64,000 nt of DNA from Lasiosphaeria ovina (taxonomy: Eukaryota > Ascomycota > Sordariomycetes > Sordariales > Lasiosphaeriaceae). The notes below the pieces were generated by a model. The model was given only the letters and a program-made list of their open reading frames with translations, did not search any database and was not told where the DNA came from. The translations under genes and the position numbers were made by a program. The DNA lies in the NCBI GenBank assembly GCA_033439765.1, contig JAULSN010000014.1, forward strand, positions 124,001 to 188,000. Direction: 5' to 3'. Positions 1 to 10,951 of the stretch are shown in pieces (the stretch's first letter is position 1; each line of letters opens with the position of its first letter).

Positions 1-182
1 AACCCTCAGCCCAGTTTATCCGCCCCAGATTGGCAGATTCTTCGCAATTCTGCCTAAAAAAGGTTAGGGCCGTACCGTACGTAACTCGTCCGTCAGGGCT
101 CGCTCGCGGGCCAAGTAACCGGGCAAGCCGAAAACGACGAACCTTCTCTCCTTCTCCCGACATCACTGACGAACGGGCACTC

Positions 183-320
183 TGTAGCGGGGACTAGCCC
201 TGGCTTAGCTGAGCAGTGCATGGGCCAGTTGCCCGCACTAGGGTTTTCGCCCACACATTTGGTAGGGAGCTTTGGTCTTAGCTAGCCAATGCACCTTTTC
301 TACACATTGTCTACCCAACA
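183..320 (+). repeat. Solo LTR, copia family B (copy 1)
   Basis: The segment starts TGTAGC and ends ACCCAACA, so it has the TG...CA form of an LTR. Its body matches, in reverse, 25690-25808 and 23084-23293, the two ends of the family B copia element. Like the 25.7-kb copy it lacks an internal block present in the 23.1-kb copy. No coding sequence of the element lies beside it, so it is best read as a solo LTR. Confidence 0.65.
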
Positions 321-390
321 CACTCCCTGACCATTGCGACACGCCACGATACGGCACGGGACTAAGCGCCCATCTAGGCCAATGGCCTGT

Positions 391-666
391 CATCATCTGC
401 GATGAAGGCTGCCCTTCTCCCTCCTCAAGTCTCGACCAGTCACCGCCAAACGCCCCGACGGTACCTACCGCGAGGATGTTGTCATCATCTGCGATGAAGG
501 CTGCCCTTCTGCCTCCTCAAGTCTCGACCAGTCACCGCCAAACGCCCCGACGGCACCTACCGCGAGGATGTTGTCATCATCTGCGATGAAGGCTGCCCTT
601 CTCCCTCCTCAAGTCTCGACCAGTCACCGCCAAACGCCCCGACGGCACCTACCGCGAGGATGTTGC
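391..666 (+). repeat. Three tandem copies of a 92-bp unit
   Basis: The start word CATCATCTGCGATGAAGGCT recurs at 391, 483 and 575, an exact 92-bp period, with only a few substitutions. One frame of each unit reads like protein (…RPDGTYREDVVIICDEG…), but 92 is not a multiple of three, so the frame breaks at each junction. This looks like a triplicated exon fragment of an unrecognised gene. Confidence 0.85.
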
Positions 667-1084
667 CGACGGTGGCAAAAAGGCCGCCGACCGCACATTC
701 CCGGTCATGTATCTCCACACACACACCCTCGACACCGATAATCCTCTACTGGCCCAGCCCAGGCTGAGCGAGAGCCCCGGTGCGTGCCGTGGGCACTTTT
801 GCACCCGTTTGGCCAGCAGCTTGATCGATCGTGGCGCGCTGCCCTCGGTCCGCAAATCCCTCGACAACTTCTCTTCTCCCGACACTGTACCCGACAATCC
901 GCTCCCTAAGCTTCCTGTACCCTGGCCGCATCCCCCCCCCGGCGTATTGCCTTTGCGCACCCACCCACATAAGACGTCCCACACTCTCCAAGAACTTGTG
1001 TGGTGGACCCGGTTCTCGTCACTCTGGCCGAAGCCAAGGTTTGGTCCGATGATGGGCTGGCTGGCTCCAAGAGTCGCGGCCCCC
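667..1084. other. No recognised gene
   Basis: GC-rich sequence following the 92-bp repeat. One forward frame stays open from the last repeat unit, but its composition (Pro, Arg, Ser, Thr) and the equally open reverse frames give no support for a real protein. Confidence 0.5.
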
Positions 1085-1140
1085 TTTCGAGCGAAGCGAG
1101 CAGCCCGCCGCAGGCGCCCCCGGAGGGCCGCCGGAGGCAA
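1085..1140 (+). repeat. GC-rich dispersed repeat, copy 1
   Basis: About 55 bp running from a CGAGCGAAGCGAGCAGCC end to a GGCCGCCGGAGGCA end. Related copies occur at 14980, 31621, 36463, 39675, 40600 and 50286, in both orientations. This copy belongs to the subtype with a GCAGGCGCCCCC centre. It holds no coding capacity and is bounded on both sides by unrelated sequence. Confidence 0.85.
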
Positions 1141-2570
1141 CACAGCGACCATGCCAGGCACCACAGCGACCATGCCAGCAGCGACCATGCCCAGCAGCGG
1201 CCATGCCCGCAGCGGCAGTGATGGTCCCCAGTGCCTCGGGCGGCGACATGTCGGCTCGGATCTTGCCACCCTCCCGACCATCACGGCTGCAACCATTGGG
1301 AGAACGGGGTACCCGTCCGTATCCTCCTTGAGCAGTAGTAGTGACGATGAGGATGATGGCGACCGTCGTCGAACACAGTGGATCCGTCGAGTCGCGGCAT
1401 GCCGGGATGGGATGGCGGGTCGGTACAAGGCTGAATCATGCATGGTGCGCCAAGTCCTTCGAAGACGGCTCGGGTGATGGTCCACCGCTGCCGCCAACAC
1501 GGTGTTGCTAGGACGACGGTGCTCGCCAGGGCCGGCTTCCACGTCCTCTTGGTCCGCGCCGCCACGCCTTCCATGTCTGTCTTCATGCGCTCCGACACCC
1601 GCGTGCCCCGTCAGCATGGCCGTCTCGACGAGGACTCGGCCGCACAAGCGCTGCTAGCTAGCTATCCACCTTTTCACTTCTACTGCAAGGCCTGCTTCTA
1701 CGCGCAACTCCTGACCCCCGGTGAAGGGGCTGGAGGCAGAGAGCCCGTGGGCAGGAAACATTCTCAGGACCAGCCCCGACGGCGAATCGCCAATCTCGTT
1801 TCCCGACAAGACCCCATCCGCACCAAGTGTGGAAGAAGACGTGGAAGGGCTTGGAGCATCGGCATCGTGGTCTCCAACCCGACGCACGCACGATATATCT
1901 GAGTGCCAACACGGAGCAAATTTTCACGATAGCTAGCCAGGCCAGCCTTCGTGTCATCCGCCAGCCTTCGTGTCATCCGCCAGCCTTCGTGTCATCCGCC
2001 AGCCTGACAGTGTCAATCGCCCTCCACCCTCTGCATCATGTTTGCGCAAACGATGCCTTCCGCACCGCCCTTCCATCCACTGTTGCACTGAACCCCCAGA
2101 TCCCAAGATGTTGTGCCGTGCCCGCGCAAAAAACCCCCTTGCGCCCAACCCGCAACATTTTTTTTTCTACACCGGACAACATGGCTCAGATGGTCCATAC
2201 CTGCTGCGCCATGGGCCGCCTCCACGACTCGGCGATACGCCCCTGGCTCTTTGTGCACAGTTATGGGTGTCGTATTGGAAGAAGGATCACACAGGCAACC
2301 ATGCTCATCGAGGACACGCCCACCTTTCCCGGCCTTGCCCTGCCAAGGGTAGACGTCTCGCCGTCCGCTGCCAAAGACGAGGGCGATGCTCGAGATTGTC
2401 ATGGCCCGGCGCGAGTGTTTGTTCCTCATGGCCCGGCCCGCGACGGGTCATGCCGGCACGCTACGTCACACCGCTGCAGCGCGGAGCTAGAGGAATCGAC
2501 GGACGCAGACACCCTCTCAGACTATTGCGTGGCACGATGGCCAACCCGACACTTGGTGCGAAACTTGTCG
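1141..2570. other. No recognised gene; short tandem repeats
   Basis: Open frames occur on both strands but none shows a domain or a fungal gene structure. It contains an AGCGACCATGCC-type short repeat (about 1143-1215) and a 19-bp unit (CCAGCCTTCGTGTCATCCG) repeated just over three times at about 1942-2005. Confidence 0.5.
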
Positions 2571-2777
2571 TGTCAGAAAGACGTACCTAAATCGGGTATG
2601 GTGCAGGGCCTGCACAGGCCACTGTAATTAAACACCTTTCCTCGGGGTCAACACAGGTCCCCGACCTGCCTGCGGCAGGCCTTTTCTCCTTCCTACACGA
2701 TCAATCAATATAACACGGTTGAATGCCCTCACTTTGGCCGCATTTTGGCTGCATTCTGGAATACGTTGTTTCTGAGA
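2571..2777 (+). repeat. Solo LTR, copia family A (copy 1)
   Basis: The segment begins TGTCAGAAAG and ends TTTCTGAGA. It aligns over its whole length with 12256-12463, which has a perfect inverted terminus (TGTCAGAAA / TTTCTGACA). The pair differ by small indels only. There is no copia coding sequence alongside, so this is a solo LTR; the 3' terminal CA is mutated and no target duplication is evident. Confidence 0.8.
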
Positions 2778-3179
2778 GTTATGAGCCCGGCAGCAACATC
2801 TTCCGATATAATAAACATCATTGAAGCACGTATTCTACGGCATTCCACACGGACCACCCTAGCAAAGGGAAGCATTACGCAACAACATCGCGATGTCAAC
2901 ACGCGACGCAACGCGCCGTACGCGGCCGCAGTCACCACGGAGCCGGCATACGGCAGGCCCGCACGAGGGCCCGCATCAAGGGCACAGGCCGCTCGAAGGC
3001 ACCGAACGCGTATGCCGATCGAAGGCAGCGCGGGCATCGAGCCGACCTAGGCAGGCGGCTCGGCACAAGAGAGTGAATGGTGCTTACAACGCGCCCACAA
3101 CGCGCCCACACGGCTAGCCCGCACCAAACGCGCCCGGCCTACATCGAAGGCATCACGGGCAGTACTAGACTTGCAAAAA
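2778..3179. other. No recognised gene
   Basis: Open frames on both strands are Arg/Ala-rich and mirror each other. No domain, intron set or repeat was recognised. Confidence 0.45.
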
Positions 3180-3609
3180 TCGAGTCCGGTCTTCAGAGGC
3201 TGCGATACATCGGCCCACTCCCACTCCTCAGGCACTTCTCCATGTGACGTTGTCTGGCGAACAATGGCCACGAAATTGACGACCATGGTAAGGGCCGTCG
3301 CCGCAAAGCTGCCGCGGCAGACGCTTCCGGTGAAAGCCCCATGTTGCCGCTGTTGATTGCTGCTGTTGCTGGTAACCCTAATGCTGCAGTAAGGTCCATC
3401 ACTCCGGCATGCTATTGATGTTGGTGCTAACAACAACGCAGACCAATGACAGGGGAACACCGAGGCCTGAGCATAAGCGGAAACATCCTGATAGCTACGA
3501 CGACCGTAACTCGAAACACCGGCGACTGGATGACCAGCGTCGCGGCATTGACAGCAAGCGCGACAAGAAGACTCGGAAGGAAAAGGAGAAGCCGAAAATA
3601 TCGCCCTAG
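3170..3609 (+). pseudogene. Remnant of an unrecognised two-exon gene
   Basis: A forward frame reads KIESGLQRLRYIGPLPLL, meets a TGA at 3245, then continues with RRRKAAAADASGESPMLPLL to 3388. A convincing intron follows (3389-3441: GTAAGG donor, GTGCTAAC branch, CAG acceptor), and phase 0 is kept into a 55-codon basic exon containing PEHKRKHPDSYDD and ending in TAG at 3607. The upstream exon lies in the 189-bp duplicate. The opposite strand is also open across the duplicate (with a SHGEVPEEWEWAD peptide), so the coding strand is not certain. The family is unknown. The in-frame TGA and missing 5' end argue for a fragment. Confidence 0.35.
3180..3368 (-). repeat. 189-bp inverted duplicate of 20943-21131
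   Basis: The reverse complement of this segment matches 20943-21131 over the same 189-bp length with almost no differences (one clear mismatch was noted at the outer end). Similarity stops sharply at both ends. The two copies are about 17.8 kb apart and in opposite orientation. Confidence 0.9.
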
Positions 3610-4072
3610 GCAGGCGGCACGGCATAACAACAGAGACGTCATGGCGCAGCGGAAACGCATCGGGCCCGCACCACGCGTATGCCGCATCGAAGGCGCACCG
3701 GCCCCGGAAGGCATCAAAGGCATCATGCCGCCACGGCGAAGGCCGCAGACAGGAAGCGACACACATGTCACAGCCGGCAGTGACGGCAGGGCATGCTGCC
3801 CTCGGCACACCAAAGGCGTTCACAGCTCCCGGTTCGCTTTCGTTCCCCGGCGCAGCGGGGGCGCTCACACCTCCATCAACAGCGCAAAGCGCAAATGGAT
3901 CGGTCCACGGTGGACAGCTGGGCAACCAAGGCATGAAGGCGAATGGGGCGACTCCCGCTACGCCAGCTGCCACCCCGGCTGCAGCCCCTGGTCCCAGTGG
4001 GCTTACTCCCACGCTCCAGTAGGACATGACCTCTTTCCTGTAATTTCCATTTGAAAGAGGCGGTGGGCTGAC
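3610..4072. other. No recognised gene
   Basis: Forward frames read as Ala/Pro/Gly-rich low complexity near 3850-4020. The reverse frames are shadows or the frame-shifted end of the Ulp1-like gene to the right. Confidence 0.4.
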
Positions 4073-4904
4073 TCAAATCAGGAATATCGTTGCCGCGGTG
4101 TTGCCCTCGGCATTCACCTCGGCAGTCATACGGCAGGCAGGGCACACCAACGACCCAATGGTTGCGACGAATGAGCATTGGCAGTAATACTCGGTGGTTA
4201 AGGAAGTCAGGTCTCGCAGGCTCGCCGGGGAAGCGTGCTTCCCCCGCAGATGACGACGACGACGGCGGTGAGAGGAGTGCCCAAAGGAACTGGGTCCCTC
4301 GTAGGGAGCCTGGGCCTGGGCCTGCCGTTTGGATTGGTGTGATAATGAATCGACGACCTGCACCTTGTCGTTGCTTACTTCCTTGATGAGATGAAGAGCA
4401 CCGTTGATAATCTCGTCCGTTAACCATTTACCAGGCTGTAGTATTATGAGTGATTGCCTCGTAATATGGAAGTTTAACTCATAGAGACGCAAGACCGACG
4501 TTGTCTCATCCGAGGAGTCTGTGTCGTGTACTTTGTCGGGGTTGGTTAGATCTATAGTGCCACTAGTAGGGGCAGGTTTTGGAGTCTTGATTGGATTTGA
4601 GACGGATCCATTTTGCTACAGATAATTATAAGAGAGATTAGATGATTTTTGTGTATTTGCAGGGACATACTAGTATAGTCTTCGCCATTGCCAAGTCTAG
4701 GGGCTGAAGCCGGTCCATTTTATTGACCCCGCGCCTGGGGTTAGATTGTCGATGCTCTCGGGCTTTGTTCAAGGCCTGCTTAGCTTCCTCCCATGGATAG
4801 GAAGTCAGTAGGTGTAGATTCTTCCGAAACTTTTCTGACGTATTTTGGAAGAACTCTTCCAAAACTAGCTCCTGAACTCCCCAACTGAACGCCGCTTTCT
4901 CCAT
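4073..4904 (-). pseudogene. Ulp1/C48-type cysteine protease remnant, two exons
   Basis: Exon 1 (4671-4904) encodes 78 residues from MEKAAFSWGVQELV. An intron at 4616-4670 has a GTATGT donor and TAG acceptor and keeps phase 0. Exon 2 runs to a stop at 4073. Exon 2 contains LQPGKWLTDEIINGALHLI, the substrate-side signature of Ulp1/SENP-like proteases (WL-D--IN). The expected catalytic His motif is present but in another reverse frame: LLPMLIRRNHWVVGV, near 4150-4200. A frameshift between about 4200 and 4340 is therefore likely. The later catalytic Asp and Cys are not seen. Such proteases in fungi are either SUMO proteases or passengers of DNA transposons; a transposon origin is plausible here but is inference. 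Confidence 0.6.
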
Positions 4905-5043
4905 CTCGGAGACGATTTAACGTAGTGGAAAAAAGGTCATGTATGAAAGGTTAGCCGAGAATGGAGGCAAGGTGGGGTGGGAAGGCAGGCATGCTACTTA
5001 AGGCAAGCAAGGTGGGAAGTTAGGCAAAGGTAGGCAGACATAC
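4905..5043. other. Degenerate flank of 13-bp minisatellite
   Basis: Scattered AAGGTGGG / GGCAGGCA words lead into the cleaner array at 5044. No gene is seen. Confidence 0.4.
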
Positions 5044-5212
5044 AAGGCGGGCAGATAAGGTGGGTAGAAAAGGTGGGTAGATAAGGTGGGCAGATAAGGT
5101 AGGCAGAGAAGGTGGGCAGATAAGGTGGGTAGACAAGGTGGGCAGATAAGGTTGGTAGACAAGGCGGGCAGACAGCGGCAAACAAGGTGGGCAGATAAGG
5201 CCGGCAGACATT
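5044..5212 (+). repeat. 13-bp minisatellite (GATAAGGTGGGCA)
   Basis: About 13 units of consensus GATAAGGTGGGCA with variants (GACAAGGTGGGTA, GAGAAGGTGGGCA). The 13-bp period rotates through all frames, which explains the open Leu/Pro/Thr-rich frames on the reverse strand; these are not genes. Confidence 0.9.
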
Positions 5213-7565
5213 GGGGATATTGCGGCGTGGAACAGCCCCAAAACATAGCTATCTTGTCCCACCTTAATTGCCAACGTCTTGTCTATAAACAAGTTGTTTG
5301 CCCACATTAACTACCTCCCCATTTCCTCTACCATTTGGGCGTAATTTAGTTTTATAGAGACCGTAGTCTACTAACGGGCTATAGAAGGCCCTTAGCCAAT
5401 AATTAATAGTCGAGGAATAAATATACCCTAAGCAATAATGGAAAAATATATGGACATCACTAAAAGCCACGAGCATAATATATATTGCGCCATTATTCTT
5501 GACGCCCCTAAGAGGGCTGATTATCTAAGGTCCCTCAACCTTTTCTCAGTCCAGGCTACCAAATCACCAAAATAGTCCTCGACGGCAGGGCGAAGCATAT
5601 CATGCTCAGGCAAATCGGAGGGCATACAGCCCTATATCATCACAATATACGACGATTCAGTCATAGCGAAGAAGAACTCTGACCTGGTGATGCCGGACTC
5701 GCAACGGCGAGAGGGGGTGGTAGCTGTGGAAAACCTCGGACAGGGACAATAACGCTCGCCTTTTCGGACCTCACACACGGGAAGCGGGCATGCAGGAGCC
5801 CCGGGAAGCGGGCATACAGGTGCCTTCTCGGCACACGCACATGACCACCTTCAAATGCCCAGGGCATGTGGCATGAAGCTGACCCGTTGGCACTGCCAAC
5901 CGACCCCCAAACAGGCACCCTGATAGGCACTCTGACAGCCTCCTTGACAGGCGAGTGCACCTGGCACCAACCACCCGGCTCGAGGTGACAAGATTGTCCC
6001 CGGCAGCCGGCACAAACCACCGAGCCACGCCGCAGACAAAATCCGACCCCCCAAACATGGGAACGTGCTAGTTGAGCTTCCAGATGCCCCTTCCCAAATC
6101 CTGACGGCCCAATGCCATATATCAACAGGACTATGGCTTGGCGCTTTGCGCTTGACACTTTGCGCGTGACCATTGCTTGGCGTCATTTGGCTCCTCCCTC
6201 ACCTCTTGGGCATGTTCTTTCTTCGTAGTTTAAACAGTTGCCACCACTCCCCCACAGTTAAATTCAGCGACAGACAGTGTGTTCCGCGGCCGAGATAATT
6301 AGTTGGCCCACGGGCATCCGCTACTCCTAAACTGGCACACGATAGCGGTCGCGGCGGCGAAAACATTCAGGCAGAAGGGGCAGCGGGCAACCTGGGCGCG
6401 GTGCGTTACGAAATCAGGAGGTCAGGAGGCCAGGAGGTCAGGTAATCTACTTTATTCTCTAATTAGCAAGTGCGGGCACTTCTCTATAGTTGGAATATGG
6501 GGGATTGTTTCCTACTATCTGATACCTTCGGCTTGTGGAAATCGTAATCGTATTCGCGGTAGTGAAGGTTCTCGTGGGTACAAAGTAAACCAAGGTCAAG
6601 CAGGTGACTTACTAATATAGAGGAAGGCTAATGGCAACGCCTGGAGACTTGCTTGCTTGGTAGCGGTGGTGCTTGTGAGAGTCAGCAAAAGTTAGGCACC
6701 AGCGTAGATGGAAGGTTGTTGGTTAAGGTTAGAGATTATATGGAGAAATTGCGGCTCATGATTCTTATCTCTGGCTGGGAAAGAACCAACTTGAACGGAG
6801 ATGGCCGGGCTAGTACGGGAGTGCCGAGTAGAAGGTTTAGCAGGCGGTTTAACGGCGGTTTAATAGCTCGAGCTCGAACCTTAATACGCGGCAATCCCCA
6901 CTCTTGCCCCAAGCTCCTGAGCGCATTCGCCGCAAGGAATTTCCCGATGGTTTCAACTCCCGTCCCAAGTTTTTATAAACATCATCGCGCAAAATCACGG
7001 TTTCGATCAAACGCTTATGCTAACAGACGAAGTCTAACAAAATTTTCGGCCAAGTTCCCCTTTCATACTTTTAGTGGGAAGCATTCTACCCGGTACGGAT
7101 TGGTGTTTCGCCCAAAAGATGCAGCTCCCCATATGCTTCCAAGTTCGCCGAGATTTCCCGGCGGGAACTTGTTTTGATGGTCGATGTTGTGCCGGGCACA
7201 ACTGACTGGAAGGGCGCCATTCCAGCCGCCCTGGCTTGCCGATCGCTTTTACCCAATCGGCCACAGGCACAAGGAGACAGAAGAAGTCGGGCGCTGGACT
7301 CGGCGGATAGCTTCGGGGAATTATTCCTTTGTTGAGACGGCTCCCTCTGTGCAGTCGCACATTAGTTCTACTTTGAAGTGTGTAAAATTAAATGAGGGCG
7401 TGAACTCTCTTCACGCGCATGCCTTGAGCCATCTGAAGTAGAAGACGCGCCTTTTCGTCGGCAGAAAGACGACACCTTCCCTACCCCCTTCGGTCACGAC
7501 GGCCGCCCTTCCAGCAGGCAGTCACAAGTCTTATTGCGCTTAGCAAGCTAATCACAATCTCTTTG
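5213..7565. other. No recognised complete gene
   Basis: AT-rich at 5300-5700, mixed beyond. A reverse-strand stretch at about 5540-5640 reads protein-like (PEHDMLRPAVEDYFGD) and lies upstream of, and in the same orientation as, the Ulp1-like remnant, so it may be an older exon of that gene. A reverse frame at 5661-6173 and a forward frame at 6653-7177 are long but show no domain. Other frames look incidental. Confidence 0.4.
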
Positions 7566-8277
7566 GCAGAACCAGAACCAGAGCCCCGCCGATCGATCGG
7601 TTAGGGCTACGAAAGGCCAGCACAAAGCACTGGAGCAGCTCGACCAGGCCGTCGACACCCCGAAGCGGCGCGGAAAGAAGGGCAAGAAGGCGGCGCCGGA
7701 GCCCGAGGAGCCCGAAGAAGAAGTCATCCCATGTGTCTGCGGGGCGACAGAGCAAGATGAAGACTCGGGCGAGCCCTGGATCGCGTGCGACCAGTGCGGC
7801 GCATGGCAGCACAACATCTGTATGGAGAGGCCCTGGGAAGCCAGGCGCAGGGCGTATGAGGAGGAGAAGACAGAGAAGAAAAAAAGAGGCCCCAAGAAAG
7901 GTGCCAACAAGAAGAGGACCAGCGAATCCAAAGAGGAGTCTACTCCCGCCCCCCAGAAGTTAAAGGAGAACAAGAGCACCGCGGGCCAAAAGCGGAAAAC
8001 TTTGCATGGGTCACAAGACAAGGAGGCTAAGGTGACTCCGTCCTCACCTCAGTCTCAGAAAGAGTCTTTTACTGATATGGCATGTTCACAGAAAATGCGA
8101 AAAATCTCCGAAACCCAAGCACTACCCGTCCAGTCATACACAGCGCCTGATGACATGCCTGCCAAGATTACAGAGCTGCCAGAGGCCCGCGAGGGTTCTG
8201 CCGTCGCCTTGTCGAAGGCGCTTAACCACGCTCTTGAGGACGAAATGAAGGGATTCAAGATATTGAAGTTGAGATGA
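7566..8277 (+). pseudogene. Bye1-like PHD-finger protein fragment
   Basis: The frame carries a basic N-terminal stretch (GKKGKKAAPEPEEPEEEV), then the first half of a PHD finger, PCVCGATEQDEDSGEPWIAC followed by DQCGAWQHNICM, giving the Cys pairs and His of a C4HC3 finger. It then jumps to PWEARRRAYEEE and a Lys-rich region, and ends MPAKITELPEAREGSAVALS. This order matches fungal Bye1 (PHD, TFIIS-like and SPOC domains; an RNA polymerase II-associated regulator). The last PHD cysteines are deleted between CM and PWEARR, the 5' end needs a frameshift near 7605, and the TFIIS and SPOC domains are absent. It is a broken copy; the intact gene should lie elsewhere. Confidence 0.65.
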
Positions 8278-8648
8278 GAGAGATGCACCGCGAGCCTTTT
8301 GGTGGCAATCTACTTGACTTCGAGAATGCAATTGAAAGCAAATTCTGGGAGAACCAGGCTCCCTCGCCCCAATATGGCGTCATCAATAAGGACCTCATAC
8401 CCATTCTGCCACTTCTCGGCCACACGATACAGGCCTCGCATGCAACGTCGGCCGGTACGATGGGTCTTTACGTCAAACTCGACGGCCGCCCATCCGAAGT
8501 CTTTGGACTTAGCTGCCGCCATGTTGTGGTACCATGCAACAATGCTTGGCTCAGCGATCAAGACTCGTATAATGGGGACTTGGATAAGCAGCAGCGTTTG
8601 GTAAATGGCGGATGCAGGGGACAGTTCAGGGACATACAAGACTCTTGA
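8240..8648 (+). pseudogene. Fragment of fungal SCRHVV-family hypothetical protein
   Basis: Directly after the Bye1-like piece a different protein begins: DIEVEMREMHREPF, then GTMGLYVKLDGRPSEVFGLS and CRHVVV. This resembles a common fungal family of unknown function with a conserved D-V/I-E-V-E-M/I-R-E element and a later T/S-x-R-H-V-V motif reminiscent of the trypsin-type His box. No Asp or Ser box of a protease can be recognised. The frame stops at 8646 and the rest of the family is missing. The junction with the preceding gene lies near 8240, inside an open frame, which suggests rearrangement rather than a natural fusion. Confidence 0.45.
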
Positions 8649-8786
8649 TCCCTTCCTGGAAGTTGTCGAACGGAGGAAGATGAAACACGATATGGACCCA
8701 GCCAGTCACCCTTGGACGTCTGCGGACCAAGGAAGGTTAGAATCTCTCCAGATGAGGCAGGCAGGCTACTGGCATGCAGAGCATAC

Positions 8787-8832
8787 GCAGCGGGTGCGCA
8801 GCGGGTGCGCAGCGGGTGCGCAGCGGGTGCGC
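8787..8832 (+). repeat. 11-bp tandem repeat (GCAGCGGGTGC)
   Basis: Four consecutive units of GCAGCGGGTGC. Short GGCACGCAGC-type repeats follow at about 9040-9075. Both lie between two host-gene fragments. Confidence 0.85.
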
Positions 8833-9074
8833 AGAGCTGAATGCCGCACTTTGGCTAAGCTTCAGGGCTGCATGCCGACCCGGGAATGGTGCCCGGCGGT
8901 GAGCCTCTTGGAGAGCTATATACCGTACGCGGTCAGCCTCGCATGCCTCACGGCGCACAAGCAGGAAGACTCGCATTCTGAGCCCTGCATGCCTATGCCT
9001 CACAGGCGCACAAGCAGAAAGCTTCGCAGGCGCATACGCAGTCGGCACGCAGCCGGCACGCATTCGGCACGCAG

Positions 9075-9911
9075 TTGACCTGCATCCAGCCCTTCTCCAT
9101 CTCTGACGCGGTTAATATGCTGCGCATGTCGGAGAAGTCGGTAGCGATCATCTGTACGACATTTCATGACATCATCAAGACTCACGATGCTGGCTGGCTG
9201 GACAAGTACCGCAGGGCGCGAATGGCTGTTAGCCATTTCATCTACATTGCCGAGAGTGGTGAAGTCAAAGTCCACGACTACGAACGTCTCACGGGGGACA
9301 ACCACGAGTATCTTGGCCTTCAGCTTCCCTCAGAGCTTTTCCACTACCTCAACACAGGTCTCATTGGGCCGCGTATTTTGAGCTGGATTACTCATGGGCA
9401 GTTGCAAGTGCTGCCGACTGTGGACGGATACGCTTCGGACGAGTACAAAAAGCTTGTGTCGACGCAGCTGGTACCAATTAAGGAAGCAGCACTGGGCCTT
9501 CTTATTCCACGACTTCACCGCGGCATCGGCCACAAGGACATCACCATGAGAGTCTGGTATGACCGAAACTTCACCTACACTGCATGGAACAATCACGACC
9601 AGGCCAACTTCGGAGGTCAGGTAGCCACCTGGAGCGTGGACGAGTCTACGATCAAGGCGCTCTACCCTGGCTTTGTGCACGGCTCGGTCGGATCAGAGGT
9701 CCTCTCCCTGAAGAAGCCGGAATTCGTAGCGCAGACATTCCTGGGTCCGAAGGAGAAGTTGAAGGGGCTCCAGTCGGCAGAGATGATAAAGTCACTCTGC
9801 CTCTGGAGATTCCTTCATGTTCGCGGCTATGTGAATGACCGACACGAGCTCACACCTCAGGGGGTGGGCGACTTGCCTGTTTGGCAGTGCCCAGGCATAT
9901 CAGAGTCTTGA
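9075..9911 (+). pseudogene. Mkt1-like protein fragment (internal region)
   Basis: A 278-codon open frame contains QLVPIKEAALGLLIPRLHRG, IGHKDITMRVWYDRNFTY, KPEFVAQTFLGPKEKLKG and SLCLWRFLHVRGYVNDRHEL. These match the central region of fungal Mkt1, the XPG-like protein that works with Pbp1 in post-transcriptional control and was first known for supporting M2 double-stranded RNA. The nuclease-like N-terminus and the C-terminal domain are absent. After DRHEL the reading turns into unrelated sequence ending in TGA. The upstream part (MTCIQPFSISDAVNMLRMSE) does not obviously belong to Mkt1. This is a displaced internal piece of a host gene, not a working copy. Confidence 0.65.
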
Positions 9912-10025
9912 ACGGCCCGGCGCACCAGCTGGAAGCCCTTATGGCCAGCTGCAGCGCTCACGAATCGAGCCAAAAGACGAAGACAGGCTCAAACGCATTT
10001 TCTCGGCGGTCAAGAACCAACTTAC

Positions 10026-10285
10026 CGAGGCATGCTGCCCTGCAGGGCCCTCGGAGAACTGAACCACCTGTGCGGCGTGTCGAACAAGAAGCCGGCGATG
10101 AGGCTATTGCACTGGGCCATGAGAAAGCGACACAGCTCGTACAGCCACAAGGTCTTGTCGATGCCAGGCGGCGGCGTAGCCAGCGTCTTGGCCGTCTCGC
10201 GCGTTATGGCGCACGTGTTGCCGGCCGTGTGGTGGTAGTGGAGGGCAGCCAGGTGTTCTTGCAGCTGGAAGGCCGAGTCGAGCTG
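10026..10285 (-). pseudogene. MOB/phocein-family exon fragment
   Basis: On the reverse strand the frame reads QLDSAFQLQEHLAALHYHHT, then PPPGIDKTLWLYELCRFLMA, QCNSLIAGFLFDTPHRWFSS. The phrases D-K-x-L-W-L-Y-E-L-C-R-F-L and Q-C-N-S-L-I are typical of fungal MOB1/phocein-family proteins (kinase co-activators or STRIPAK-type adaptors). The exon ends at a GTAAGT donor (reverse complement at 10020-10025). The Cys/His zinc-site region expected right after (C-x-E-M-x-A-S-x-W) is replaced: here the reading goes to HRWFSSPRALQ. No downstream exon is found. Confidence 0.6.
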
Positions 10286-10505
10286 TCGAGGGGGGGCAGA
10301 GGGGCGATGGCTTTATGTATTCTCCTTTTTTCTTACCAGCATCCTTGGAGATGACTTCGAATACCAAGGAGAGGTCGTTCTTGTTGCCTCACAAGCTCAC
10401 ATCATGCTGCTGCTCTTGGCCTCGCGCAGGTTGCTGGCCACCTCGAAGACTTCGGGCAGCAGGAATAGCAGCGTCGTCGTCTGTAGGGGGTAGAGCAGAG
10501 TGCCC
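10286..10505. other. Possible exon scrap on minus strand
   Basis: Reverse-strand readings NDLSLVFEVISKDAG (ending at a GTAAGA donor-like site near 10335) and LLFLLPEVFEVASNLREA look protein-like but lie in different frames with a stop between. No family recognised. Confidence 0.25.
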
Positions 10506-10793
10506 CTCCGCCCATTGTCGACGACCGTCTGCGTCATGTCGAACAGTACGTGCCCGTCCCCGGCGCCGCCCTGGCCAACGCCACTGCCGCTGACGAGGAG
10601 AGGAGCGCACTCATCGTCCTGCGCCTCGTCTCGTCCTTTTGGGTCGACAGCCAGAAGCTCTCCCAGGTTATCCAGGAGTTCAGCTCCAGCTTCCTCCACT
10701 TCCGCAAGTCCTTCCAGAACACGGTCGCCCTTGTCACCCCGCTGCTCATCACGCGCTGGTTCGACCGGTACCCCGGCGAGTTTGTGCAGCTCA
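10506..10793 (+). pseudogene. Unrecognised coding fragment
   Basis: A forward frame runs PIVDDRLRHVEQYVPVPGAA to SFWVDSQKLSQVIQEFSSSF and VTPLLITRWFDRYPGEFVQL. The amino-acid mix, with aromatic and hydrophobic residues spaced as in a helical protein, looks more genuine than the Gly/Ala/Glu-rich reverse frame over the same DNA. The 3' part (to 10951) becomes Thr/Pro/Val-rich and is probably not part of the same gene. I cannot name the family. Confidence 0.3.
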
Positions 10794-10951
10794 GCACACG
10801 ATGCAGAAGCGCCGTGACAACGGGGCCCCCCCAAGTGTCTATCGTCACTGAGCGGCAGCAAACGCCCACCGGGGCCGCAACAACATTACCGGCGTCGTCC
10901 CCGGTCCGCACCCGGCCGGTCATCGTCTACCGAGTCGTATTTTTGGCTTGA

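Noticed and set aside
10397..10861. 154-codon minus-strand frame
   Set aside because: Its composition (Gly, Ala, Glu, Asp, Val, Leu) is typical of the antisense of a GC-rich coding strand. The plus-strand reading over the same DNA is more protein-like.
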